Part shown: in pieces, positions 50,901 through 62,900 of the stretch
Layout: each line of letters starts with the position of its first letter
Numbering within the stretch: the stretch's first letter is position 1
Source of the DNA: Serilophus lunatus
Lineage: Eukaryota > Chordata > Aves > Passeriformes > Eurylaimidae
Direction: 5' to 3'
DNA: 64,000 nucleotides
Assembly: GCA_013399895.1 (NCBI GenBank)
Contig: VXBA01000164.1
Location: forward strand, 930,250 to 994,249
Notes under the pieces: generated by a model
What the model was told of the DNA's origin: nothing
What the model saw: the letters and a program-made list of their open reading frames with translations, nothing else
Database searches by the model: none
Position numbers and translations under genes: made by a program

Positions 50901-53900
50901 AAAGGCTTGAAAATCTGCATATTAAACCACATCTGAGTTTTTGTCATACCTTTTTAATGTACCATCCTTAAGCAATGATATGCTGATGGACAAGATGGTT
51001 TTGTCACTGCTGTGTGAGTTGGATGGGCAGTAGAGACCACCAGTGAAATTTTAACAGCCCATACTCCCCATGCTGGGATGGCAGAGCACTTTGGCCAATG
51101 TCTCTAATTAGGTTCTGGTGCATTAGTTTGGACAGTCTGTATGGGTAAATAAATCCTAACCTGGGATATCTTTAACTCTGCATTGTTTGCTCTACACACA
51201 TGAGACACTGCCTACACTATACCATTTTTTTTATGTTGCTGTATGGCCTGTGACAATGCAGTCCCTGAGATGTTATATGGTACAACTTATACTTCTACCT
51301 TCTGTCCTCAATGAAAATCTATATGCATTACAGTGAGGATTTAAGCATGCAGATAGAGAGAGGCACAGTTTTCTCTGACATAGGAACAAACAATTTAATC
51401 ACAAAATATATAATTCAGAAAAAAAATTAGCTTCTTTTATCGCTTCTTTTCACAAATTAGGCTGTTCATGTTGTGTATTTGTGAAATTGTACAGAGTTCT
51501 AATAATTTCTGTCAATATGGATAAACCTTTCAACTTACACCAGGAGTGTCAGATCTCCTTGTTCAAGTGTGTTTTGACAAATCTACCACACAATTTTTGT
51601 GCTTCATTTCAAAGCCTTGCAGAATGTCTTACTTTTCCTAGATTAATCATATGTAAACAATGTTTAAATAGATAGGCAAAAAAGCAAGCGAGTGACTGAA
51701 AACCAGGCTCCAGCAGAAGGGTGAGGGAGCACAGAAGTTTAGGCAGCTGTTTCCATGAAATGCAGGAAGAAGGCAGAATGCCACTTAACAATTTTTAATT
51801 CTTCTGGAAGAAACAGTTGGAGATCATATGCTCTCTAGCACTTAGAATACCAAAATAAGTACTGCTTTTGCCAGCAGCAGTAGGAAAACACGTTTTTGTC
51901 CCTTCTGTACTTTGTGCCATATTTCCTAAAATCACATAATGATATCACAGCCGTGCTCAACCTGTGAGATTTGAACACTATATTGAGCTAAAATTCACTG
52001 GTACTGCTGTCTCATGGGACACAGTCTCCTTATATCATTTAAAAAGAAAGGAAAAAAAAAAAGGCAAGCCAGGTCACTTCATTTTATACATCTGAAATCC
52101 TTCGTAGATTACAGTTCTTAAGAAGTGCTCTTACGAGTCCCCAGGGTTAGTCATGTCTGGCAAGGATGGGTAAACCAAATGTAGTGTTTTCATTGGTAAA
52201 AGGGAAATAGTCTAGCTTGGGCTCTTGGAAGTTCCCAAGAATTCCTCCAGCAAATGACTGAGGTGGAGAACCACAGACATTCTCAGTGTGTGTCACAGAG
52301 CTGGAAAGCTGTTAACTTCATTACAGCTTCCTTTGTTATGGGTTAGTCACATAAAATAAATCACACCAGGGTAAGGAAGTGGTATTTCTCAGTTGCCCTT
52401 AATAATCTCCTACTTGCAACTCGGACCAAAAACCTAGCTCTGGAGAAGTCTTCCCTACTTTTTGGGGGGAAGTGAGGAGCAAGTGATCTGAGGATGAAGA
52501 CAGAAGCACTACCTTGATTTTCAGAAATGACATGGAAAATATAGATACTTTTTCACCACTGTCTCCTGGATCCGTGTTATTACAGTAAATAGAGGCTTGC
52601 TATATGAATACTTCCTGAAATTCCCCTGCTTTTTCAATCTCATTCTGTTTCACTGAATGCCAAAATTGCAGCCCACCTAAAGGAAAAACAAGTAAAATTG
52701 TACACTCTCTGATTATGGAAACTCAGAAATAAGGACATTTTTGGCAATTATTCAAATAGTTCTTTGGCATATTTTTTTATTCCTTCAGAGGCTGACTTTG
52801 TCCTCTTACTCATATCTTGATTGCTGCTAGCAATTACTGAGGCCCATTAAGCACTTTAGATATTAACTAAGGCAGAGAGCCAGTGTAAGCATACAGAGTG
52901 CTGCTTAAGTAGGCAAGCTGATTCAGTCTAGAAGACCATGTGAGAGTATGGCAAGTCTTCTAGCATAGAGGGAACTTGCCTAGTCTGAAAACTGGGCTCA
53001 GAAAACATAGAGGCTTTCAAAGTTGTCATATAGCAGAAAATCAGCAAGGTGGAGAGAGAGTTCTGGAAGGTTTACTAAGCTGTCTGCTAATGAGCATTGT
53101 TTCCCACCACCCCTGCTGAAGGTTGGCAACAAGAAGCATTTTCTTTAAAAAGAAGCTTGCCATCAGGTAATGTTTTCTTTAAGCCGCCAACCATTTGCTT
53201 CTTCTTGACATTCCTCTTGAGATGTTATTTCAGGGTTAACAACAAAGAAAAACTTCTAACTTAAAACAGCTGTGGAAATGGACAGTCTGCAAACTCTGCA
53301 TGATACAGATGGCTCATTTGTACCACAAAAATGAAATAAAAATCGTGAGAAGTCACTAGTTTTAGTGCTTTGAGCCACATCATGAATTGTCCTTGTTCAC
53401 TGTCCAACAGATTGCTAAATGATACTAATATTAAGAAGAGTCCTTCAGCAAATATGGCCTATTTGCTATTACTGAGTTTAACTGTGAAGAGGGATCAAAA
53501 GTGAACATTATTGTCTTGAAATCCATACTCTGTTGTTTGTTGTTGTTAATATTCCAAACTAAAGAATTAAAGAAATGGATCTCCTTCAATACAGTAACTC
53601 CCCTAACTCTCACATCCCTCCCACCCCTGCCCCCACCTTTTCTTAATTTACATGCTATAATCCTAGGCCAACTACCTCAAATGGCCACATTATGTCCTTG
53701 AATAAGTCTCTCTTTATTAAGCAGCTTTTGACAGACTGAAAAAAAAGCAATATTGAGGAATGTCACTATAACAATGTAAATTGTATGCCTCCATTTTTTA
53801 TTAATAAGGTTGAGCTCTCTGAGGGACTAAGTTACATTGTTTTATGGGATTAAATTATTAGACCTGGAACTGAGAAGGGCCTTATCCTATTGTTGAAGAG

Positions 53901-54730
53901 GCTGCTGGGGAGCATGGAACTGCAGGGAGCATTGGCGAGTCATGGTGAGATCTTATTTCTCCATAGAGAACTAATATCCCAGCTGCTCCAAATGCACCTG
54001 AATGGGTACTAGAGAGATGAGGAAACTAACTTGTGGCAGATGGGACCAGAACAAATGGTCAGTGAAATGAACACATTCAACTAACGCACTAACTATCTCT
54101 AAACTGTTCTCCATCAATAATTTAGGGTCTTATGTCATAGTTTGTTAAAAAATTATATTTGATTAGTTATGTTATTAATACAATATGCCCATTACAATAG
54201 TGTCACATTTTCTATCCATCAAAGTCAGAATAAGTCAATATGAGTGCATCAATAATTTATATTGGGTGTACTAGTCAATTTTCTGCATGCAATAATGTTG
54301 CCTGCTGGCAATTACTGAATGCAACTGGTGCTTTTACCTCTATATTTTAAATTAGGTTGTACTCATTTTCCAAAATACATGCTGTACTGGATTATTTTGT
54401 GTTGGCTGTTGATTTTTAACAGTGGAAGTGTTTTTTTTTCTCTAAGACTCAAAGCAAAATGAAGGAGAACATATTATTTCAGAGATAAAAGCAGACTATT
54501 CATGACTTAATGTGTGTTGCTCCCCTAAGAACTAGCAATGAGCAAACCCTTCTGGTACGAATGAAAGCAGAAAGAAATATCCTTAATTTAAATTCATTTA
54601 CAGTATCACTGAACAGAATCTGAACCACTGGTTTTCAACCCTTATACATTTAGTGTATAAAATAGCAGCCCACTGAAAACCCTATTTGCATCACAGCCTC
54701 GGGGGAAAAAATTAATTACAACTTCTTTGG
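47918..54730. other. gene-free AT-rich DNA
   Basis: No gene is supported. Between about 50,450 and 50,900 the composition is richer in G and C than the surroundings, with overlapping frames of about 100 codons on both strands, none recognisable. Short poly-T and poly-A runs occur near 48,970 and 52,050. Confidence 0.55.
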
Positions 54731-54841
54731 GGCTTCTAAATATCCTTTTTTCGGTGTGGTTTTTTTGGGGGGAGTGGGGGGGTGTTTGAGTTTTTTTGGA
54801 GAGGGGTTGTTGTTTGGGGGTTTGGTTTGGTTTGGTTTTTT
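54731..54841. repeat. G/T-rich tract with G-quadruplex potential
   Basis: A plus-strand tract made almost only of G and T, with runs of six, seven, four and five G, passing into TTTGG repeats at its end. The first two G-runs are close together and the others are spaced by 9 to 20 bases, so quadruplex formation is possible but not ideal. It is probably a degenerate TTTGG-type microsatellite. Confidence 0.8.
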
Positions 54842-55319
54842 TATGCCATCCGACTTGCATCAGTAAGAGTGTTTTCCAGAACTTTATGCAAATCTACCTT
54901 TAAAGAATTAGCCCCCTCGACTGGAAAGTTCAAGTCATTCTGTAGACTGTCTTGCTACGTGCAGAGCAAGGATGTTTGTCCTGTTCCAGCTAGAACTGAA
55001 TGTATTACTGTCTGTGTGACTGCTAAGATAATCTAAGACTTACTTGTTTAGAACAAAAATTCGACAAGCTGTGAAAACTTGTTCGTAAAGGCAAGATGTG
55101 TATATTGATAACCTCAGGCATTTTATCTTCATGACACTTTTTCCTTAGTTTTGGATGCTCCTGTAAAGCTTCTCTCTTTTTCCACTCACTCAGTCTTTGA
55201 CTTTTGGAAATTAGGAGCACTTTTTATGGATTATGATGGGAAGATACTTTTGTGGTTCCACATATTATATACTAATTATACACTTCAGTAAAATTCTTTC
55301 CTCTGTTTTTCCTTTTACA
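54842..55319. other. AT-rich flank of the LTR
   Basis: No gene is seen. The true 5-prime end of the LTR may lie within this span: a TGTTTAG string at about 55,042 could pair with the terminal CTAACA of the LTR. However, the composition up to about 55,310 looks like ordinary AT-rich DNA. Confidence 0.4.
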
Positions 55320-55897
55320 GAAAAAGGCAAGGAACAGATTTTAGAGGCAAAAGAAATGAAGTCCAGCAGAACATGAAATAGAACATGAAAAAAGAAGGAA
55401 TTCGGAAATTGGAAAAGTTAAATTTACTCTGGAACTAGTTCCTGGTCATTTCTGTCTCAATACACCTCTACAGCCGGTAGCTCAGCAGCCTACACCTCAC
55501 TTAGGACTTAAAGACTCAGGACTTAAAGAGCACAATGAACTGTCTCAAAACACTGGCAAAGAAGGAAATTCCCAAAATTCCCATTGCTCCAATGGCAAAA
55601 AGGACAGTGTCAATTCCAAGGCCTAAACAGCAGTGAAGGTTTGGAATTGGCACGCTGGACAGAATTGCACTGTGCAGGATGTGAGAAAGTGCAGACTGGC
55701 AACAACAGGAAGCTGGGCATGGTGAGGCAGATCTGTATAACCTATCTTGACAAAAAATTCCCATCTGCAGACTGTAAACACATGGGACAAAATTCCCACC
55801 ATGGCAAGCTGTGGGAAAGGAAGCAAGTCCTTATACACATGCCAGCCCCAGTCGTGGGAACAGCATCTACTCTCCTGAAAACCCAGGGTTTGGACTG

Positions 55898-55905
55898 TAT
55901 AAAAG
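55898..55905 (+). promoter_or_regulatory. TATA box of the LTR
   Basis: TATAAAAG stands about 190 bases before an AATAAA signal inside the proposed LTR. Transcription would start about 25 to 30 bases downstream, near 55,930, and would mark the start of R. Confidence 0.55.
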
Positions 55906-56088
55906 TGGTACCCCAGAAGCACAACTTTGAGACCCCCACCACCGAGAAGACCAGGGTAAAGAAGGACCAGCAGGATGCTGATGGAATCCATGTGGTAGAT
56001 ATATATATATATTTACTTTGTCCCTTTCTCACTCTCTCTCCATCCCCCTCTCCTTCTCTTATTTCTCTCTCTCTAATACTTAACATTA

Positions 56089-56094
56089 AATAAA
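56089..56094 (+). terminator. poly(A) signal of the LTR
   Basis: AATAAA followed by a GT-rich stretch ('tgttggcatatggtctt') about 20 bases downstream, as expected of a functional cleavage and polyadenylation signal at the end of R. Confidence 0.6.
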
Positions 56095-56176
56095 ACCAAT
56101 ACTATTTATGTTGGCATATGGTCTTATTTGCACCTTAATTCAGGCAGAGGCACCTTTTAATAATCGGATCCTAACA

Positions 56177-59060
56177 CTTACCTTTATGGATATCATTAGC
56201 ACAGTTGAGGAAATAATTTAAACTTTCATTGAATAAAGAAGACTTTTCAAATGTAGCAGAAATGCTTTAGCAGTCAGACTATACCCTAGTGATAAGGGAT
56301 CTACATGTCACTGCAGTAGCTCTGAGCTGCCTCAGGATCCACCACAATTACTGCTGCCTTCTGTTGCTGGAACTGTAGACATGCTTAAAGTGAGGTTAAG
56401 GTGCTTGTCCCTCATGGGTTCCCACCTGCCTCCCGAACAGTTTGTTTTCATACCACCAGCCCTATACTTTTTGCTCTTGTTGTGCTCTTTTCAGTCCAAA
56501 TGGTCTTCATGCTCACAGCCACAAAACATGACAGAGTTCAGGATACCAGCTGACACTTGTATGCCATGCAGCTTCAGTAACTCAACTTAAGGAGCTTGTT
56601 CTTGCTCTCTCTTTTACTGCTGGGATGTACAGCTTCCCAGAAGTCATCTCCTTTGTCTTTCTTGTGTCAGGTGTGACCTGAATTTCATAGAAGCCTCAGC
56701 AACCTGGTTTACTTGTTAAGAATTCCCCAACTTAGCAGGATTGCATGAATAGCATATGCTATTACCATCATGTCCATCAAGAGCAACATGTATTTCCCTA
56801 TAAAGGTAGACAAGTGTTGTGCAGCAGAGATGTGCAACACAGCACCTCTCTGAGAGATGGAGTCCCTTAGTCCCATGCTGATTGCTCTGACTACTTCATT
56901 TTGCTTATACCAGAATGATCCTGTAAGCAAGTTGGAGGCTTTGTGACATGAACATCAAGAAAGGAAAATGAAATGCTCTGTATCAGAGTAGTATCATTCA
57001 CAACTTCCCTTTTTGCAGATAAACATACCGCTTAAAACTGCTTAAGAAGTTTTTTAAGCTTTATGACAGTCAATTTTATTTTCTGTGGATTATGAAAGCA
57101 AAGATGAGGGAAAACTGAAATCACCTCTAGAATAAATGCTGAAGTTCAAGGGTTTTTAAAACTCTTCATTATAACAAAGCTATTATCATTTGGAAGTATA
57201 AAGTGAAAATGAAATCTAATAAACAGTTCCAGATCTAATGTCTGTAATAAAGAAATTGACATCAACATTCTGTTCTACTCATTATCATGAAAAGCCACTT
57301 AAATTACAGAAAAGTATTCACTCAGGTGCAAATTTTGTCTAAAAAGCAGAGTATTCCTGTTGTTCTGTTCATCTCTATTGATCAACAGACAGCCTGAAAA
57401 CAATCTTTCTAAAGCACATTATAAGTATTTTAAACTCAGTGCAATAGAACATTTTGTTCACAAACTCAAAAGGCACCTGCCAAACTAGTGGCACCTGCAC
57501 TGAAGCCCACTCTGAAACTTGCAGCACAGGGAAGGAGAAAAGACCTATAAAGAAAGTAAAAATCTAGAGCAAAAACATGTACCTCTCTGATGTCCCTGTA
57601 AAAGCAGATGGATTTGTTGTTTGAAGTAGATTCCAGTTGTACTAATAATCTCAGAGATAACCTAATTTATTTATGATTACAGAATCAAGAGTTCTCATAG
57701 CAAAAGGACATTGAGCCTTCAGTTGAAAACAGACATTTCTATTCTCTCTGCTCACCTGAAGAGCATAAAATGCAATTCTAGACCTTAGTCATCAAGTATC
57801 AAATGCTGTCATTTCATCAGGATTGTACATTTAATGGATTGTGCATAGCTGGACAACCACAGAGATAACTTTAATGAAAATGCATCCTTAAAATAACTCC
57901 TCTGCCTACAGATAGTATAGAAGATCGTAGAGAGTATCAGAATATTTTAAAATACTTGCTTAACTTAATTCAAAAGCTTCGTACTCTTTCTTTTCACAAT
58001 GATATTTCCTCTAAACATCTGCTGGCATGAACCACACTATAAAGGGGAGGTATCAACAGAAGGGAATTTTAATAAACACCATTCTTTGTTCCCTGTGTTT
58101 TAATGACTGATATAATTAGAATGAAGGTTAAGGGAGTATTTGTTTTCCTTCCCCTCAGGGCTAGTCTGAAACAGTTTGACTTGCAAACAGCATTTCAAAC
58201 TCTTGCAGCTATATCGCTTGAGCATCCTCATGTTCTACAAAGGAGAAAAAAAAAATTAAAAAATGGTTATACAGCAAGAGCATCACCCAGACTCTTTGGG
58301 TCCTTAGCATAGGACTACATAATAATTAGCAGTCTCACACTCTGTTTCTGCATTATCCCCTACAGATATAGCTTTGTAAATCCCCCTTCCACAACACAGT
58401 CAATGATAATTCATGTTCCAGAAATATCGTGATGTTTGGTAGCTCAGGTTTTTCAGGAATTTCATGGGTTCAGGTTAGAAACAAGTTGTGTATCAATATT
58501 GATAGTAATTTACATCAGTAATTAAAATGTTTTTTTCAGCTAACATCTTAAAATAGAAATCATCTTCCACTAATTCAGAAAAACTGACATCAGAAAAACT
58601 GAAGATATTTTTTCTAAACTTCACCATGAACAGGCCAGAGACTGTATTGCACATCCCTTCATATAAGCCATCTTCAGGATAGAGTCAACAGCTAATACAA
58701 GTTTGATCCAGAAAAAGTGTGGATTCACAACTGTCTGTCAAATTAGTCAGAGTACAGATTTAATTTTGTCTATATATTGTATGAAGCTCTGTGGCACCTG
58801 GTGATACTTGATTTAGCAAGCTGTATGCAGAGACAACACATGATCTGTCGTAAAACCTACTGTACAAAGATAACTCTTCAAAAAAATTTTAGAGTTTGTA
58901 CTGATTGAATGAATTCATACTAGGTCAGCACTTCTAAAGTAGTAGAGGACGCAGAATTTGTGTTCAGTCAAGAACCAAATTCTTAGGTGCGCCAAAAGTT
59001 GTGAAGCACTATCAATCCATATAGAATCAGACAGTGGATAATACCTAACTCTTGGGTACT
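56177..59060. other. gene-free AT-rich DNA
   Basis: No gene is supported and no repeat family was recognised. Frames are below 75 codons. Confidence 0.55.
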
Positions 59061-59993
59061 TGTCCTCTAGATTCATATGTCTAGGTTTTTCTCTTTTCTG
59101 ACTGAAATCTTCACCATGATAATATGGAGAACTTCATGTTTTTCTAATATTTTTGAAGGTAGAGCTGTCGAGAGAGAGCTATCATTTGGCCCTGCCAAGT
59201 ATTTATACTGAAGTATATCAAGAAATTGCCTGTACATATGCAGGTTAATAGCAGTGTAAGTCCATACCTTCCAAGGGCCCTTAGATGGATCTTGCATGCC
59301 AAATAGTGTTACTGTGGACAGAGAAGAGTAGATATTTATGGAATGGATGGTGCGAGCAAGGTCTGCTGGTAGTATCTAGGCAGTTTGTCAGTAAGATCAT
59401 CAGGGGGGAAAATATCCCTGTAAATGAGGAATAATTTCGAGAATCAGATCCACTACAAAGCAACTTGAATCATCTGATCAAGGCTTTACAATTACCCTAG
59501 GCCAAGGGACATAGCCAGACAGAGCCGCAGAAACACGGCTTGTAGCACTGGGAGCAAGTTGACTTACTGTAGTCATTATAAAGGAAGTGACAGGCTCCCA
59601 CATTGAGTAGTAGAAAATGGAAGGATTTGGGAACATGAGTGGATCAAATTCCTTATAGAAGCCAGGAGGTATTGAGGTAGGAATGCTGTTATGAATAGCC
59701 TAGGCAGAACAGCAGGTGATGCCAGAAAGCACGTTGCTAATAGTCCTCACATACTAGGAATTTTGAATGGTTTGAATATTGAACTGGAGATACTTGACTT
59801 CTTCATTTTGAAGAATCAAACTCAGTACCTTACAAAAGTGATTGCCTGGCTCGTATGTACACTGTAAGTACAAATCATTGTAGAATATTTTCTTCACCAC
59901 ACCTTCTTGATTAAATTTATCTGATACACTAAGGACACCAAAAAAGCACATACTAACAATCATTTTTGAAAAGCAGGATTCTGGTGGCTTATA
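59061..59993 (-). pseudogene. coding-like broken stretch, unrecognised
   Basis: On the minus strand one frame runs from 59,993 to a TGA at 59,400-59,402 (198 codons) with only three internal stops (59,754-59,756, 59,700-59,702 and 59,478-59,480). It begins with YKPPESCFSKMIVSMCFFGV and has a fairly even residue mix. A second frame, shifted relative to the first, continues at 59,297-59,073 for 74 codons. Together they look like a decayed gene copy, possibly a processed pseudogene, since no introns need be assumed. Two stops just before 59,993 and a TTCTAG there could be an old splice acceptor. I recognise no family. In a window this size a few such stretches are expected by chance, so confidence is low. 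Confidence 0.22.
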
Positions 59994-62900
59994 TTACTAG
60001 AATATTGCATAAACATCTTCAACTTTTGCATGTACATCCAAATTTTGCTATCAGGTGAATTTTAAAAGAAACAGGCATGGAGATGATTCATGTTTATTTC
60101 TACTGAGGTAGTGTTCAATGTATTAATGCCAAGTGTGAATTGCTTTTGTTTCTATTTGATACAAAAATTATTGTTAATAAAAAGGCTTGGTCTCAAGTCC
60201 TTTTTGTGTAATAAACAGTTATATTTGAAGTTTGGAGGGAGGAGTAACATTTATTACTGAGAAATATAAAACAGTGTGTACAAGCAGATTCAGAAAGATG
60301 CTCTGAGAGCTTGCTGAAATCAGAACCATCACTAGTAAAAGTAAAATCTGGTGGGGTTCTCCTGCTGTTTTTAATAGAAATACTTCACCTCACTACCAAT
60401 TTTTAATCCATTTTTCTTTCATAATTAAGGAATCTATGGCTTTTGTTTACATTTCTAATCAGGTATAAATTATTACCATCAAAAACACAGAAGTTGCTTT
60501 TTGATGTCAAGACTGAAGTGACTACAATCTGAAGCAAGCAGAATTAACTCCAAATCAACATGTAGGAAATGGCAAATTCTGCGAACCTCTCACTGCAGCC
60601 AAACCTGCTGGAGCACTGTCCTGCTGAGTTTAGGGCCTGGGGCCATTTCACACCCCAGCTCTGGTCACAGTTCTTGGATGAAGCTGCTCTGATGTGCAGC
60701 GCACAGTAGCACTCACTTGGGGAAAGCGGATCCCAAAGAATATGTAAATAGTGGCAATGCCAGGAGGAGCTCCAAAGAAACAGCATCCCCTTGCTCAGCT
60801 GCCAGCTGCACAAGCCTCGTGTGCCGTGTGCTCAAGCCGCGGTAGCAAGAGGTCTTTCCCTTCCAGCAGATGGTTGTTGCCTGGGTCAAACCCTGTCATG
60901 GTGCCTGTGCTGCTAAGTCCCTTCGAATTTACAGTAAATTAACAAAACCAGACATAAACATAAGAGAATCAAATGACTGAATTTAACTTAACTTTCTGGG
61001 TTTAGATTGCACTTGCCCTCCTGGCAGCAGATTTTACTGTCTTTCTTCCTTGTGAACAAAGGCTGCATTTTGCAGGATCCTTTCTTTTCCAACATGCCTG
61101 AACCCTTTTAAAAGCTTCACCCCCATGCTACTGGTGATCACACTTTCCTTGGTCCTGCCAAATTCTGGCTAAAATTCTATAGCAGGAACAAACCTGAACA
61201 TCAATTATTCTTAGATTTTAAGGATTAACTTACCATCAGTAAATCTCCACTGAAGTGTTTGTGGTAATGGTAATTTGTCAGAAGGGTTACTAAAAGCACG
61301 AGAAGGCTGGAAATACTTTCCAGCAAGATCCCATCAGTAATACAACTGATTATTGGTATGCACAATACTTGTACAGTCTCTTGGATTTATCAATATATAA
61401 TGCTACCATTCAGATTTAGATTAATACTTCTACACTATGATTTCATGGGATGCCTTAAACTGCATGAATGACAGATACTATTACAGTTTTAAGAGCTCCA
61501 AGCATGGCTGGGGCAAGGACAGTTGCTACCCAGCACCTTTAAAAACAAGTGTGAGCAATTTGTCCCACATTGGAATATGGTTACATATACAACTTTACCA
61601 CAGGCCAGTGATGGTTTGACCCTACTTAATAACAATTTTAAACTCTTATCACATAGCTGTGATAAGAAAATATCATTTTGCAAGAACACAGTGATCTACC
61701 CGGCTTATGTTCTGAAGGTTGTTTGGTAAACACAGCCTCCTACTTTAGATATTTTTTTCTCCTCCTACGGAGTGGCCTGAAAGGGAAATTCTGAAAGTTG
61801 CAGAACAAAAGTAATCACTACATTGCCATTGTGTAGCACTGTGACCCCCAAAAAATACAATCTGATGTTTAATATTTTATTCTTTGGATTTTTTTAGACA
61901 GAAGGGTGTAGTTAGAATATTCCATTCATTTTGGTTATTGCCGGAGACAGTCTGCTAGCCAGGATTTCACCTGGTGCAAACTTGCATCACTCTCCTAAGA
62001 CTGATTCAGCTTCCCTGATTTCTAGTGGCTGGGAATCTGGAGTTTTTTCTCTGTTATTCCATCCTGATTCTCCAGTGTTGTGCAGGACTTCTCCCTTTGG
62101 AGAGTTCTGTGGGTTTGTGACCACTGGTGAGACACAGCTGGCGGGGTGTGCAGCTCATCCCTGGGGCTCTCAGCTCTCCAGGTTCAGCTTGGCTTGGAAG
62201 TACTGCTTGGGTGATGTCCAGCTCAAAGGTTTTCTTTGTGTTTTGCTGTAAAGCAGCTCAGTTTCTGCTATTATTTATAATGTAGCATCTTCCCTCATAT
62301 ACCTCAGGCTACTGGCATGAAGAAGCATCACTTAAAAAGTAATTTAGCAAATAAGTATACTTTCCCTAGGGTGCAAATAAGAGGAAAAGTTGTAGTAAAT
62401 AGCTAATGTAAGCAAAAGGTGCCTTGGGGGAACCCTAAGAATCACTTCTTTGAAACCAGCAATAACTTCTGGTGCTATTGGTCCTGAGGCAGCAGCAGTC
62501 AACATTGTTTAAAAAAGCTCCCTTATGGTGTACTCATTAATTAACTGCACTGTTTGTTGATTCTAGATTGATTCAGTTTGTTCTCAGGAGAGCCTTTTTG
62601 GAAACTCAGTAATGCCTTGATGCAGAATTTCATCTTCAGGCCCTAAATTCCCAGGATGCTGCTTTACCGGGACATATAGAAGATGAAGTAAAAAGGAGAA
62701 TTTGTTAGAGAAAAATGATAATAAAAATATTTTAAATTCAGATGTAATTTTTGAAGATTTTCCCCACAGAGCTAAAAAATTACCTGCAGCAAAGTTTGAC
62801 TGACAGGCAGGCTTTATCAAACAGAGAACAAGACAAATGGTATGCAAAACAGAGACGAAAGTATTTGCTCCTAATTACTCGAGAAAGCATTTTAATTAAG

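Larger units (their letters stand above)
55320..56176 (+). mobile_element. probable solo retroviral LTR
   Basis: The right part has the order expected of a long terminal repeat: a TATA box (TATAAAAG, 55,898-55,905), a CT-rich stretch (about 56,015-56,077), a poly(A) signal (AATAAA, 56,089-56,094), a GT-rich stretch, and a terminal ATCCTAACA ending in CA at 56,175-56,176. The TATA to poly(A) distance of about 190 bases fits a U3-R boundary followed by R, with U5 after the signal. The style is that of avian ERVL-type (class III) LTRs, from memory. No primer-binding site follows 56,176 and no gag, pol or env frames are visible, so I read it as a solo LTR. The 170-codon frame at 55,584-56,093 overlaps these signals and is not a gene. 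The 5-prime boundary is uncertain. Confidence 0.6.

Noticed and set aside
55034..55048. TGTTTAG preceded by CTTACT as the 5-prime end of the LTR with a CTTAC target duplication
   Set aside because: The direct repeat is offset by one base from the TG end, and the following 270 bases do not look like LTR sequence.
55584..56093. 170-codon plus-strand frame
   Set aside because: It overlaps the TATA box, CT-rich stretch and poly(A) signal of the proposed LTR, and its C-terminus is a simple-sequence translation. The frame is incidental.
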